64,000 nucleotides of DNA from Desmodus rotundus (lineage: Eukaryota > Chordata > Mammalia > Chiroptera > Phyllostomidae). The stretch spans positions 101,725,880 to 101,789,879 of the forward strand of contig NC_071398.1 in assembly GCF_022682495.2 (NCBI RefSeq). Reading direction: 5' to 3'. The position numbers and the translations under genes are program-made. Each line of letters begins with the position of its first letter. Position 1 is the stretch's first letter. Of the stretch, positions 43,690 through 55,154 are shown piece by piece. The notes under the pieces were generated by a model. The model saw only the letters and a program-made list of their open reading frames with translations, was not told the origin of the DNA and made no database searches.

Positions 43690-44700
43690 TCTTCTCTGCC
43701 GCCATCTAGTGCACATCCTGGGAATGGCACCCACTGACTTGGCAGTTGTTCTTACTGTTTTGCAAGGACACTTTGAAGCCCCAAGTTCCCCTCACATCAT
43801 CGCTGCCTCATTTATGCTCTTCTGCGTGTGGGGTTTCTGACTCACTCCTGTGAGTGAGGTTCTCCCACCTCTGTGTGTCTTACATTTCTCCATTTTCATT
43901 TGCTAATCTGTGTCATACCTGTTGGATTATTAGACCAGCACAAAGATTCCTGAGGTCACAGGAAAGGTTGTTTCCCCACCATGTAAGCAAGCAGTCAGGT
44001 GTTTAATATGAGGTGAATTAGGGGGGTACATGTATGTCACCATTTACTTAAGGAAGATTTAAGGTTGATTTTAAACCGGCTGTTAAGAAAGGAAAGACTG
44101 AGAAATTACGTAGGATTGTCATCTCATTTCTTCCTAAGAGGTTTGGTTGCCACAGTTTGGTTCAGGAAGAGAGCTTCAGCACCATCACCTCAGCTTCAGA
44201 CAGTGACACTCCTAGCAAGAGCTTTTGACCCTCTTACCGTCTCCTTGTGTGTTAAGGTTTTGGGAGTTGCCCAACAAATATCAACCTGCCAGGTATGCTG
44301 GCTTTTTTCTAAATTACCTGCATGTTCCCCATTTCACCTTTGAACTCTAAGACTCTGTTCTTCCATTTTCCAATATACCCTATATACCCAATATCACCTC
44401 ATTGTGTTTGGTATTCATTTGAATATAAATTCCCCTTGTCCATGTGTTAGACATTAAATATCTCATGTTTATGTGATTATGTTAATTTGATTGTTATCCC
44501 AGCTGGTAGAACTTAGAAGGTATGGCAAAAATACTTTTTTAATTCCCCATAGGTTTGGTTATCCAGCCATCTGACAAGCATGGCCGGGACAGTAACTTCT
44601 GGAAAGTGCAGCGTCTGAGAGATCATGGACATCTCCTGACAAAAGTAAGCATTAATATTATTTTTTTGCTCTGTCAGCCTTTTTGGTCTATTTCCGCATG
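43690..44700. repeat. Motif box plus module E, copy 1
   Basis: It starts with a CTCF-like box (CCGCCATCTAGTGC, 43699-43712). From about 44270 it aligns with 52650-53100. Shared landmarks are 'ccaatatcacctcattgtgttt', 'gattatgttaatttgattgttatccca', 'aattccccataggttt', 'gagagatcatggac' and 'gcatggcttggta'. The spacing between copies is about 8.4 kb. An AG before 'gtttgg' (44550) and a 'gtaagc' after 44643 make part of E look exon-like, but there is no coding evidence. Confidence 0.6.
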
Positions 44701-44786
44701 GCTTGGTATAATTTAGTAGTGCCGGGAGTCACTTTCTTCTCTTGTACACTCACATTGGCATGAAAAGCTATTTCTGAGCCAGCTGC

Positions 44787-45503
44787 TTGTGTCGACGGGA
44801 GAGGCCTGGTTCTTCTTGCTGATGCGTGTAAAGAATTATGGATCAGCAAATCTGTTAGCATGTAGTCAGTTTATTAGTGGCCCGTTCCCATGGAAGAGAA
44901 CAGGACTGGGGAGAGTGGGGGGTGAAAGGCAAAGCTTCAGAGCAAAGCAGGGCGGCAAAAGTAAGAGCGGCTGAAGACCAGGGTGGCCAGCCCCCGGACA
45001 GCCTGAGGCAGGGTGGCCAGAGAGCCAAGAGTGTCCCGAGCCCGCAAGAGAGAGTGAGTCCTTTGTTCTGAGGACTTACACAGTTGGGGGGATGGGAGAA
45101 AAAAGTTATGTATTGCTTAACCGGTAGATGTGGTGCCAGCTTTCCCCGGGGGATGGGACTACCCAGACTTAGGTGGGGTCTGTTAGCCTTATCTCGCTCC
45201 AGACTCCATTTGTTCATCTTGTTGTAAAATAGGTACCTGACAAGAGAGAGTTGACTAAAGTTGGGGTTCTTTCCAAAGTTATTTATGGGCTCTTTCTGTA
45301 AGCATCAGGGACTCCCTCGTGAACCAGATAGTGACCAGAGTTAGCCAATTAACCAAAGTTGTTTTCCGGCTTCTTCTCTGGGCACCATGGACCCTCTCCC
45401 GCATTCCAGGCCCTGGGATGAAAGCACAGTTTCAAGGCTTTCTTTCCCAGATGTTGGAAATGCTACATAGAATTTCAAGGACTTCCCTTCTTTCTTGCTA
45501 ACA
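44787..45503 (-). mobile_element. Solo LTR, antisense
   Basis: It runs from TGTGTCGACG to about 'cttgctaaca', with 'cagtttattagtgg' (AATAAA on the minus strand) at about 44868. It splits duplicated modules E and F, so it was inserted after or between duplications. A close relative begins at 63889. No internal ERV region is attached. Confidence 0.6.
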
Positions 45504-45689
45504 TAGTGTTTCTGTGATGTTGAAACACCTGGTGATATTATCAGACCAAGCTCAGGACTGCTGAATTAGCAGGTGAGACCTGTCTCCTTCCTCCTCCCTG
45601 CCTCAGTTTACTACTTAATCTACCTAAGTGGTAAAAGGCGTGTCCTGGCAACCAGCACATTAGACGCTGACCACTAACACTTCTGCAGT

Positions 45690-46320
45690 CTCAGAGTTCT
45701 TCCTGTGCCGTTTCCTGCCTCCCTTGGACTTAGAGAGTCAGGAATGTTCTTTATGGGCTCCTGGTTCTGTTTACATTGTGAGGACTCGGTTCTGCTCCTG
45801 CATCTGGCAACTGGGCTCCATTGTCCAGCTCCAGCTCTGGAGTCTGGCTGTGGGGACCTGGTTACAGATCTGGATTCTGTCTCCAGGGTCTGGAGGCCTG
45901 GGGTTGAATCTGTATGTGGCTGTATGTCTGGGATATGGGGTTTCTTCAGGTATGGCTTTGTGTCCTGGGTTGGTGTTTGGGGTCCGTGTGCAGCTCTGAC
46001 TCCAGGGTCTGATGCACGGAACCTGGTGTCCAGGGTTCTCTGTCAGTCTGTGGTGTCGAGTGTCTGGCATTCAGAGTCCGTGGCCTGGCTTGGGTCATGG
46101 GGACAGTTTTGGGATTGGGGCTGGGTTCTGGGGTTCAGCTGTTGCTTCTGGGTCTGCTCTGGGGTACAGGTTCTGGACTCCAGGGCCTGTGTTCTGTCCT
46201 GAGTCTGTCTGTGGCATCTGGTGTCTGTCAAGTGATGGTCATTGGCTCCAATTCAATGGCAGCAGGAGTTCCAGAGTTGGTGTGTGGGGAGAAGGAAACT
46301 TTATGTAGTGCAAATAGCTC
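45690..46320. repeat. Module F copy 1, TCTGG-rich degenerate repeat
   Basis: About 600 bases dominated by imperfect TCTGG, GTCTGG and CCAGGGTCTGG words on the + strand. It ends 'gtctgtcaagtgatggtcattggctccaattcaatgg', matching 53600-53645 nearly base for base. It recurs at 53140-53690 and, shorter, at 55545-55665. The open frames here come from the simple-sequence bias. Confidence 0.65.
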
Positions 46321-47029
46321 CATTTTGATGCAAATAGCTCTATTATGAGTGCAGCAAGGCTGTTAGGAAGCTCAGTATTGTTCCAGGTGAATCTTGAAGC
46401 AGCACCTCTGTGGGTCAGGTGAGTAGTGTTGCTGCTTAGTTGTGAAGCATCATAGGTATGAGGGGGCCCTGAAGTGGCAGCCCCCTCAGGCTGTGCTGCT
46501 CAGTACTGCTGTGCTCATTCTGGTCTGGTCCTGTCGTTGCCTCTCTGCTCGGCTGCATTTGGACACAAAGAAACGCGCGTTGGAAAAGGGGCCCCTCTGA
46601 GCCAGGAGATCGGGCTGGGTGAGCAGAAGAAAAGGCCTCTGGTGTTGTCACCACAGCAGTCTAGGTTATTTTTATTCTTAAATTATGCCAAGTTTTCCTC
46701 TCATACTGTTTCATTACCCAAACTGAGAATCCCGTTTTTGTTTCAGTTTACTTGAATTATACAGAAAAATAAAAATTAATTGAAAATCCTACCCAAACAG
46801 GTATTAACTGCTATTGTTTTAAATGTATACCCTTCAAATGTATATCTCTACTTGTGTATTTCCATTCTTCTACTTTCTGGATTTAATTTATTATTCTGGG
46901 ATTGTGATATGGATGCAAAACTTGTGAATTTTCAGCTGTTTCCCCCTAAGGTGCAGATTTATCACTACATTTTCCCATAGGTTTTTAATGTATTATTTTT
47001 ATTATTAAGTTCCAATTATTTTAAACTCC

Positions 47030-47470
47030 AATTATGATTCATTTTGAGGGTTATTTAGAAGTGTATTTCATCACTTTCTTTTTTCATGAGGGGAGAGCAC
47101 GAACGCAGTCCCCTGTCACCACACAGTATGCGGTCCCGTTTCCAGTTTCCTGCATTTGGGGAAATGGCAGGGGTCAGCACATCCTTCCTGATCACGGCAT
47201 CTCCCCTGGCAGGTAAGTGTATTATTTCATAACCTTTAAATGTAAGAACTTTCTACTTACCTTTTACAACTGATGTCTGCATTAGCTACAATGAGAGCAA
47301 GAAACATACTTCGTATAATTTCAGTCCTTTGAATTGTTCTGATACTTGCTTCATTACAATATGGTCACTGTAAAAAATGTTCCAAGCATGCATCTCTGCT
47401 ACCATCTCGTGGTCATTTTGGGAATAACACCTTAGGGCAGGTCAGCAGGAAAAGCTGTGTATAGTCGGTT
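47030..47470. repeat. Module B with motif box, copy 1
   Basis: Landmarks are 'ttagaagtgtatttcatcactt', 'aagaactttctacttacc', 'aatgagagcaagaaacata', 'ataatttcagtcctttgaa', 'acaatatggtcactg' and then the CTCF-like box CTACCATCTCGTGG at 47399-47412. About 100 bases of G/C-richer sequence (47090-47215) interrupt the module. Equivalent B modules occur at 49830-50030, 50330-50480, 52115-52330, 57890-58140 and 60605-60800. Confidence 0.65.
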
Positions 47471-47782
47471 ATCTGTGAATGTTGAACGTAATTTGCTGCT
47501 CATGGTGTTTCTTACACGCTTTTTCGAGGTGGTCTCTTGTTCCTGAAAGAGGTATGCTGTGTTCCTGATGAGAGGGTTTGTTAGATCTATTATGAACGCT
47601 TTTCTTTGTGTCTCTGTTCTATGTGGTTTAAGTTTATGACATTAAGTACATGGTGAATTTGGATCTTCTGGGTAAATGAAACTCTTTGTTACAAAGTACT
47701 CATCCTCTGTAGTCATGCTTTTTACCTTGAAGTCTACTTCGTGTTATTATGTAATTTTCATGTGGTTTATGTTTGCATAATA

Positions 47783-47892
47783 CAGGGTGGGCAAAAGTAG
47801 GTTTAGAGTTGTGAGTATGAGAAACAAAGCTTATTGTTGTCTTGTTATTTTCCATGTGAACAACTGTAAAGCTACTTTTGCAGCATCCTGTG
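47783..47892. mobile_element. Mariner-type MITE, 110 bp
   Basis: Terminal inverted repeats CAGGGTGGGCAAAAGTAG and, at the other end, the complement of a diverged CACAGGATGCTGCAAAAGTAG, flanked by TA on both sides (47781-47782 and 47893-47894). It is too short to code. TA target sites and this TIR indicate a Tc1/mariner non-autonomous element. Confidence 0.85.
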
Positions 47893-48089
47893 TATCTGTT
47901 CCCATTCTTTCAGCTTCAATCTTCTTTCACCCTATGTTTTAGGAAATTCACATTTTCACCCAGTTTGTGTCTTGTCCTTTTATTCTGTGAACAAGTTGTT
48001 TTTCAGAGTTGTCTTTAATTTTATAAAGTATATACTATTAATGTATTTCTTCATTATACTGTATGTTCACAGGTATACTTGATTCCTGG

Positions 48090-48510
48090 CTATTTTTGTT
48101 GAAATGGACCACTAAAAATCAAACCTATAGATGAGGGGTGGGGTCTGTCTAAGGTCAGAGGCAGGACTGGGCTGGAGGTGAGAGGGGGCCACAGATGTGG
48201 GTGGGGCTGGGTTGGAGGCAAATTTAGGCTGGGGGGCGTGAGGGGCTGGCAGTTCTGGTGGAGAGATGAGCAACCACGCGGACGGCAAGTTAGGTGCTGC
48301 CGGCTGCTGCTGGTCGCCGTGGTCCCGAGGTGTTGCTCACAGCCTAACGTGATGCGAGCAACGCAAACCAGGGACAGGAGCTGAGTTGCCTCAGGGCTAT
48401 GAGGTGGGGGGCTGATGGGGGGCAGATACGGCCACGCTGTGAGGAGCAGAAAAGGGGTCCAGACTGTTTTGGGGCTACATGTCTCAGGTCCCAATTTAGC
48501 TGACCACTTC
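48090..48510. other. G-rich unassigned insert
   Basis: A locally GC-rich stretch with repeated 'ggggctggg' and 'gaggcaggactgggctgg' words lying between A/T-rich module sequences. It is absent from the aligned parts of the other module copies, so it is probably an insertion. The family is unknown. Confidence 0.4.
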
Positions 48511-48639
48511 TTGTGGGACCACTTTCCTATATTTATCTAGATTATATTTCATTTATAGATAACTTTAGTAAATGGGTATACAATGATACTGATTTTAGTC
48601 CAAGAACAAGATGATATTTTTCATTTGTTACAGTTTCTG

Positions 48640-49460
48640 TTATTGAGTAGCATTTTCCAATTACATTCATACAGATCCTTTACATTGTTGTTCAGTTTAT
48701 TCCCAGGTTTGTTTTTTTTTTTTACCTGTTTTGTTGCTATCGAGTCTTTTAAAAAAATTGTATCTTTAATTTACTATTTCTGCATATTTATTTACGCATG
48801 TTATTTTCGCATCACTACACTAAATTCTATTTGTGATACTTTTTCGTGGATTCTCATGAGTTACGAAGGTAAACATGCTCTCATGCAATAATGATCGTCG
48901 TCACATGGTTGTAGCTGTTGGTGACCTAGAAATAGTTAAAGCCTGAAAGAACACAGGAAGTGAGGTAATGTGAGGAGGTAGAAAATTTTTCTTGGTTAGT
49001 CATACATAGATTAATGACTCAATAAAATAGTGACATCCTTCTTAGCATTTTAAATGAGTTTGGGGCCTGGAAGCATGGTGTTGTAGAAATCAGAAGTATT
49101 TTGTTACAAGGAATGTGTCCTGGGTAGGTAATCTGAGGAACACAGAGTGTGGCAAATGTCCACATTTTCAAAGAGGAGAACTTGAGATGGTGAAATGTGG
49201 AATCTAACAGAGTAAGAATCTTTGTTCTAATTGACAATATTACAGTGACATATGAGCAATGGAGAGAAGCAGGGATCCTCAGACGAGTACTGTGTTTAAT
49301 CACAGTGTGATTCGGTCTCCTAAGTGGACGGGTCTTCCTTTGCCTCCCGATCTATTGTCTAGGACACTTCTCCCAGACATTTGCAACATGGCCGGCATTT
49401 TTTATTCTTTAAGTTTTAGCTTCCATGCTTCCTGTTTGAAGAAAGGCAGCATTTCAGACT
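48640..49460. repeat. Duplicated module C, copy 2
   Basis: Aligns with 39390-40170 and 58905-59770. Shared landmarks are 'ttttgttgctatcg', 'ttgtatctttaatttac', 'gagtttggggcctgg', 'agaaatcagaagtatttt', 'gtccacattttcaa', 'agcaatggagagaagcagggatcctcag' and 'cacagtgtgattcggtctcctaag'. It extends further to the right than copy 1, matching copy 3 up to the MER5A. Confidence 0.75.
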
Positions 49461-49504
49461 AGGATGCAAAGGGACATGCTTTTTGTATTCAAATGACTCT
49501 TCAG

Positions 49505-49735
49505 GATACAGAACAGGGTTTGTCATTCTCAGCACTATGGACCTTTTGGGCCACATAAATCATTCTCCTGGGGGATTGTCCTCTGCATTGTAGGTGCTTA
49601 TTAGCATCCGGTACCTCTATTCACTGCTAACACCCTGGCTTCCCTTCCCCTCAGGACAATCTAAGATGACTCAGCACATTGCCTAAAGCCCCCTTGGGGG
49701 CAAAAGTCACCTTTGGTTAAGAAACAGTTTGAAGC
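49505..49735 (-). repeat. MER5A (hAT-Charlie), copy 2 of duplication
   Basis: The sequence 'cagggtttgtcattctcagcactatggaccttttgggcc', 'attgtaggtgcttattagcatccgg' and 'cccccttgggggcaaaagtcacctttggttaagaaac' is the reverse complement of the MER5A consensus order. The same element lies at the same relative position in copy 3 (59825-60525). Confidence 0.75.
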
Positions 49736-49799
49736 TTTTATCATTTTTGAAAGCAGAAAGATCTTGGTCTGGTATGCAATAATTTTATTATTTTTCTAT

Positions 49800-50480
49800 G
49801 TAAATTATTTCCCAGTCTTACTGTGATTTATTTTGGGAAGGTATTTAGAAGTGTGTTTTAAAACATCTAAATATAGGGACTTTCTAGTTACCTTGTAACT
49901 GGTTTCCAGATCAATGGCAAAGAGAGCAATAAATAGTTTGTGAGACATTTGTTGAAACCTGGTTTATAGCTAACTATAGTCATGTTTTTAAAAGCTCCAA
50001 GTGTGCCTGAAAAGCATTTTTAATTTACTTTGTTGCTGCTTACTTTAACAGTGAGAAAAAAATTTTTCACAATTCTACTCCAAGAGTTAAAAAGAACCAC
50101 TATCATTTTATGTACATACACTTGCGGATATGTTGACGTGCACGTTTCTGTCTACTTTCTCTGGAATAAATTGACTATTTTAGGTTCTAAGTATGGGCAC
50201 AAAACTTGTATATTTTCAGCCTTTATTTTTGATACTGTGCATTTAAGAGTGAAGATGTTTTCCATAAGTTTTGGTATGCAGTATCTTTCTCACCATTCAG
50301 TTTATTTTGTAATTGAGATTGTGCTGTATTTTTGAGGTTGTTGATGAGTGTATTCCCTAACTACCCAACGTAAGGACTTTCCAGTCACCCATTTGTAGTG
50401 AATTTTAGCTTAAGTGCAATAGGAGCACTCAGAGAAACACGTTGTGTATAATTTCAATGCTACAATGCTGGTGGAAACTG
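49800..50480. repeat. Two further module B copies
   Basis: 49830-50030 has 'gatttattttgggaagg', 'ttagaagtgtgtttt', 'gggactttctagttacc' and 'ctccaagtgtgcc', but its motif box is lost. 50330-50480 has 'aaggactttccagtcacc' and 'gtgtataatttcaatgc' and continues, after the mariner insertion, into the motif box at 50696-50709. Confidence 0.55.
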
Positions 50481-50488
50481 GCTTTGTA

Positions 50489-50668
50489 TTGGCTTGGCCA
50501 AATGATAAAAAACTTGGGAAGATGGAATTATGAAGATGCCTGAAAGATCGCAGAATAGTGGGACAAAATGGTGAATACGTTGTTCAATGAAATTATTGGT
50601 GAAAACGAAAAACGTCTCTTTCATCGTGTCTTTACCTAACAATCAAATGAACCTTTTGGCCAAGCAAA
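50489..50668. mobile_element. Mariner deletion derivative, 180 bp
   Basis: The ends TTGGCTTGGCCAAATGAT and, inverted, TTTGCTTGGCCAAAAGGTTC are flanked by TA at 50487-50488 and 50669-50670. The internal 'gtgggacaaaatggtgaatac' and 'ttcaatgaaattattggtgaaaa' resemble the 3' part of a mammalian mariner transposase gene, so this is an internally deleted mariner. It interrupts a module B copy, splitting the B body from its motif box. Confidence 0.85.
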
Positions 50669-50784
50669 TAGTAGTGTTCCAAGTGTGCATCTCTGCTGCC
50701 ATCTCGTGGGCATTTCAGGAATAACATGTTAGTGGCAGGTGAGCAGGAAAAGTGGTTGGGTGTAGTTATGTTACAGAGCAGAGG

Positions 50785-52105
50785 GGGGGGGTGGTTCACG
50801 ATAAATTATTACAGAAAGGATTCCGCCTTTCTGTCTCTGGAGGTTCCTTCCCCCCACGCCCACCTGCTAGGTTCGAAATGCCCGCCGCCAGAGGAAAGAC
50901 GTCTCTCAATGCCAGAGACTGGTGAAAAGGAAAGGAATTGTTTATTTAAAAGTTACACAGACTTAGAGTAATGGCCTAATGTCTTCAATAAGATACTAAA
51001 GTCCTCGAGAATACCCACAGATGCACAGTCCTTCCCTCTCCCTGTGCCCAGTCCGGGGTACCGTGTCTCAGGAAAAGATGTAGAAGTCCGTGATTCAGGC
51101 TCCCGGCACCATCAGCTGTGTGGCTGCTGCAATCTCCAGTTAATCCAAAGCCATGTGGCACCTTCTCACGGCCCACCAGCAAGAGTCCTTTCTCCCCTTT
51201 CTCTATGGCTGCAAAGTCTCTCCTGCTGCCTAAGCCGCGTGGCAAGAAGCAGCACTCCAAAACCTCGTGGTCCTCTTTACTCTCCTTCAGAACCGTGTGG
51301 TCCTTTTCCCCATTTACTTTGGAGCCGCGTGGTCTCCTCCTTCTCCCCCAAAACCTTGTGGCCCTCCTCTACTACTATGGAGCTGCGTGGTCTCTTCTTT
51401 TCCCCTCAGAACCTCGTGGTTCTCTCTATTTACTTCAGAGCCGCATGGTCTACTCCCTACTTACTTTGGAGCCGCGTGGTCTCTTCCTTCTCCCCCAAAA
51501 CCTTGTGGTCCTCCCTACTACTTTGGAGCCGCGTGGTCTCTCCTCTACTTCAGAGCCGCATGGTCTCTTCTTCCTATGGCTGCCGGGCCTAGGTTTAAAT
51601 CCCAGCACCCATCTTCCTTTGCAGCCCCATTTCCGACTCCTCCTACATTCAGTTACACCTGCCAGCATCCCCGTATTCTTCCAGCTTTACTGGGCTGCCA
51701 TAGGAAGTCTGGGCAGGTGTGGCCCCATGGCATGGAGCCAATCCTCTCCAAGCTCTCCCTCAGGCCCTGTAACCAGGGGGAGTTGCTTCCCAGACCCATC
51801 TTGGGTGGAAGTCACTCCCATCTCCCTGGCTCAAAGCAGGGCCACAGCTATTTAACATATCTATGAAACCAGTTAAAGGTTATAGGTATGTTAAATGACT
51901 GTGCCAGGGGTTAGCTGCAAAGCTCTTGCTACCCAAAACAGCTCTGAATGGCCCTGTTCCATGTGTCCCATCCCCCCTGGCTCAGGCCTGTGGGGGTGAG
52001 GACATCCTATATACATTTTTCTAATATTTCCTGGACACCCTGAGTCCTGGACCCCATTACAAATCCCTTCTTGGGGCCCTCCTCTTGGCTGCACCCTGCT
52101 TCAGT
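50785..52105 (-). mobile_element. LTR, antisense, with internal minisatellite
   Basis: An about 1.3-kb insertion separating two motif-box modules. 'ggaattgtttatttaaaag' gives AATAAA on the minus strand at about 50938. The central part is a tandem repeat, listed separately. It ends near 'tcttggctgcaccctgct'. I assign it to LTR retrotransposons from the poly(A) signal and long GC-rich U3-like part; the family and exact ends are not determined. Confidence 0.5.
51258..51575. repeat. Minisatellite in LTR, about 11 units
   Basis: Around eleven units of 25-35 bases, each centred on CGTGGTCTC or TGTGGTCCTC and preceded by 'ggagccg', 'agagccg' or 'aaaacct'. Two unit types (GAGCCGCGTGGTCTC and AAACCTTGTGGTCCTC) roughly alternate, suggesting a higher-order unit of about 60 bases. 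Confidence 0.75.
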
Positions 52106-52114
52106 TGAATGTTG

Positions 52115-53690
52115 ACTGCAATGTTACTGAGACGTGTATTTAGTTACTTTTAAGTATCAGGGCTTACTAGTTACCTTTTGTTCCTGATTTCTATATTAAC
52201 AGCAATGACAGAAAGAAACAAATTGTCTATAATTTCAGTCCTTTGAAATTTGTTAAAACTTACCTTAACACAGGATGGTCCCTTTGAAAATTATCCCAAG
52301 TGTGTCTCTCTGCTGCCATCTCATGTGTCAGGTGAGATGACAAATCTCATCATCCCACCGGTGTGGCCGTGGCTCGCCTCTCAGTTGTGGCTTTGGGGTC
52401 ACGTGCCTTGCACTCTCGGGACCCTCTGCCCACTGCTGGCTGCAGGCAGAGGAGGATGGTCTGCATTGCACTGCACAAGGACAGTCAGTCCTCTGACCCC
52501 CTGTGCGCAGTGCAAGGCCCTGGTGGCAGGCGGTCGCTCTCTCAGGCCATGTCTGCTGCTGTTGCCACAAGATTTAACAAGTTTAGCAAAGTAACCTATT
52601 CTCAACTGAGCGATCACAGTCATGAAATTTGGAAGAGTTTATTAGTTTACCTTGTGGTGAGTAGTTTGTAGGATTGCCTCCCAAAAAGTCACATTCCACG
52701 AATGCTGCACTTTTCATCAATTACCTATCACCCACTTTACCTCTATAAGACCCTGTTTCCCCATCCTCCCAAATGTCCTTTATCCCTGGTGTCACCTCAT
52801 TGTCTGGTCTTCGTTTGTGCTCATGCACATATGAAATGTTGAATATCCTGTATTGATCAGATTATGTTATTTTGATTATTATCCCACAGGTGTTAGAGTG
52901 GACAAGGTTTGAGGAAAATAATTGCTTTTTAATCCCCCACAGTTTTGAAAAATTGCTGGTGAGGAATGAACGGCGAGACAATGCTAACTCCTGAACCTGT
53001 TGCAAGTGAGAGATCATGGACGTCTGCCCTGCAAGGTCAGCATCCTTTTTGTTCGCTCTGTCTCTTGGCCTATCAGTGCTTGGTTTGGTAAAAGGTTGAA
53101 GTTTGCATTTGGAGAGACGTGGGTTTTATCCTATTGAATGGCAGCGTTGTTTACAATGGGAGCATCCGGTTCAGCTTCTGCCTGTGGCCTCTGGTAACCG
53201 GGGCCCAGTGTCTGACCCTAACTCAAAATTCTGGCCATGGCATCCTGGTTATCGATCTGCGTCTTGTGTCCAGGGCCTGTGCTTCAGAGTCAAAATGCAT
53301 TCAGTTGTGTGTCTGCAGTCTCGCACCTCTTAGGTTGTGGCTCTATGTCCTGGGCTCGCATGTGAGGTCCACGTGCAGATGAAGCTTTTGGTTTTGGTGT
53401 GTGGAGTCTGGCATGAAGGGTCCCATGTCAGTTCTTGGCATCTGGTGTTTGGCCTTCAGACTTCACGGTCTGGCTCAGTTGAGGGCACACGGCTCTGGGT
53501 TTGGGGCTTTGGGCCTGGAGTCCCGGTTTTGGTTTGCGTCCGCTCCAGGATCCAGGTTTCAGAGTCAAAGGTCTGGGTCCAGGATCCTGAGGTTGGCTCT
53601 GGTGTCTGGTGTCTGTCAACAGATGGTCATTATGTCCAATTCAATGCCAATATGAGTCCCCAAGTGAATGGAGTCGAGGCAGGTTAGTAA
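52115..53690. repeat. Modules B, box, E and F, copy 2
   Basis: Module B (52115-52312) leads into the box CTGCCATCTCATGT (52313-52326). Module E follows (52650-53100, matching 44270-44700) and then TCTGG-rich module F (53140-53690, matching 45690-46320). The order box-E-F is identical to the first copy, but here no LTR separates E from F. Confidence 0.65.
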
Positions 53691-54469
53691 AAAAGGTAGG
53701 AAAATTCCTTGGTAGTGGAATGGGAAAAGTGGGTTTGATAGCAGAGTAACAACAATGATTTACAGCCCGGTAATAAATATGAGGATCTTATCTTCCCTAA
53801 CCGAGGATATTTGAGAGTAAATGGTTTACACATTGCAGACCATGCAGGGGAAGACCCACCGCAGTCCCAGCCCTTCTCTGGTGACTTTTCTGAAGGAGAA
53901 ATTCACCAGAGAAGGACCCCGATCACTCTGTGTGCTCGTTTTGTTGCATGAGCACATGAAAGGACAGCCCTGGAAGTCAGAGTACTGTGTGCAGATTGGT
54001 CTTCTAAGACCTCCTGTAAAGTCCTCAACGTTAGAAAACAGGTAAAACCCTTAAAAAAGGACCCAGCATGCACTGTTTGTTGAGCACACGTGCGCCTTCC
54101 CTTCTCTTCTTTGCTGCATATCTTCGCTCTGTTTCTCCTTCTCTCCAAGGGTCCCCAGGAGACTCGTAGCCAGGGGAACCGTGGGCAGCAGCAGCTCGTC
54201 CCTGGCTCACCCCCTGATCCTGTCTCCAAGGACCTTCTTTGTGTCTAACTTTTCCATTTCCCAAGAAGCAGTTCCGTCTGTGCTCACTCTTGTTGCTGTG
54301 ATTGTGCCTCTTCTCTCTGAAGCCCTTTCTTTGCTTCACTGTCCTTAGATTTAATGTACAAACTCTCCAAATTCCCTGGCTTTGTGTTGTGCAATTGTGC
54401 TGCAGGAAGTGAAGAATCTACACACATGAGACTTTTCCAGGGCAAACCCCTTTGGGTCCAGTCCCTTTT

Positions 54470-54760
54470 TGGTGACAGAATAACCAAATTTTCTTTATTC
54501 ATTTATTGTGGATGGACATTTAATACTCTCTACCTTTCAGTTCTTGTTAACAGTGCTGTAATGAATAGTCATGTATAAGTTTGTTATAGCATGTTTTCAA
54601 TTTCTGAGCTATGTATTTTGGAGTAGAGTTACTGAATACAGCAGGATAATTTTTTTGAGGAAATGTCAAACCATTTTATACAAGGTCTTCAATATTTTAC
54701 ATTTATGAAAGAAATGGTCAATCGTTCTAATTTTTGTTTGTGGTCATAAAAATTTCCCAG
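54470..54760 (+). repeat. Old L1M fragment
   Basis: The sequence 'ttattgtggatggacatttaatac', 'aacagtgctgtaatgaatagtcatgtat', 'ttttttgaggaaatgtcaaaccattttatac' follows the familiar L1M order. It is heavily diverged. Confidence 0.6.
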
Positions 54761-54836
54761 TTTTGCTTTCCCATTATCGCCTTTGTAGTGTCTGGGAAGG
54801 GGGATGGTGCCGTGAAGTAGCCACTGAGCATCTCTG

Positions 54837-54885
54837 GTGTGTGTGTGTGTGTGTGTAATATATATATATATGTATATATATATAA
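54837..54885. repeat. (GT)n(TA)n microsatellite
   Basis: Ten GT units at 54837-54856 followed directly by a TA-rich run to 54885. Likely polymorphic. Confidence 0.95.
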
Positions 54886-54947
54886 CCACTTCTATGAATG
54901 TCTTCTCATTAGAAGGGACTACTCAAGGTTTTTAAAAATATAGATGT

Positions 54948-55154
54948 CTGCCTGGGTGGTGTGGCTCCGTGGATTGAGCATCATCCTGTGAACCAAAGGG
55001 GTCTCCGGTTCAGTTCTCAGTCAGGGCACATGCCTGGGTTGCAGGCCACATCCCCACTAGGGGGCGTGTGAGAGGCAACCACACATTGGTGTTCCTCTCC
55101 CTCTCTTTCTCCCTCCCCCTCTCTAAAAGTAAATAAATCAAATGTTTAAAATAA
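54948..55154 (+). mobile_element. VES-type SINE
   Basis: A complete copy: 'gcctgggtggtgtggctccgtgg', the B-box region, CAGTCAGGGCACATGCC, a (CTCT)-rich tract and an AAATAAATCAAATG tail. Flanks 'aatatagatgtctg' and 'aatataggggtctg' look like a target-site duplication with two mismatches. Confidence 0.9.

Noticed and set aside
51258..51575. CRISPR-like spaced repeats
   Set aside because: Units are variable and head-to-tail without conserved repeats and unique spacers, in a mammalian genome; it is a minisatellite.
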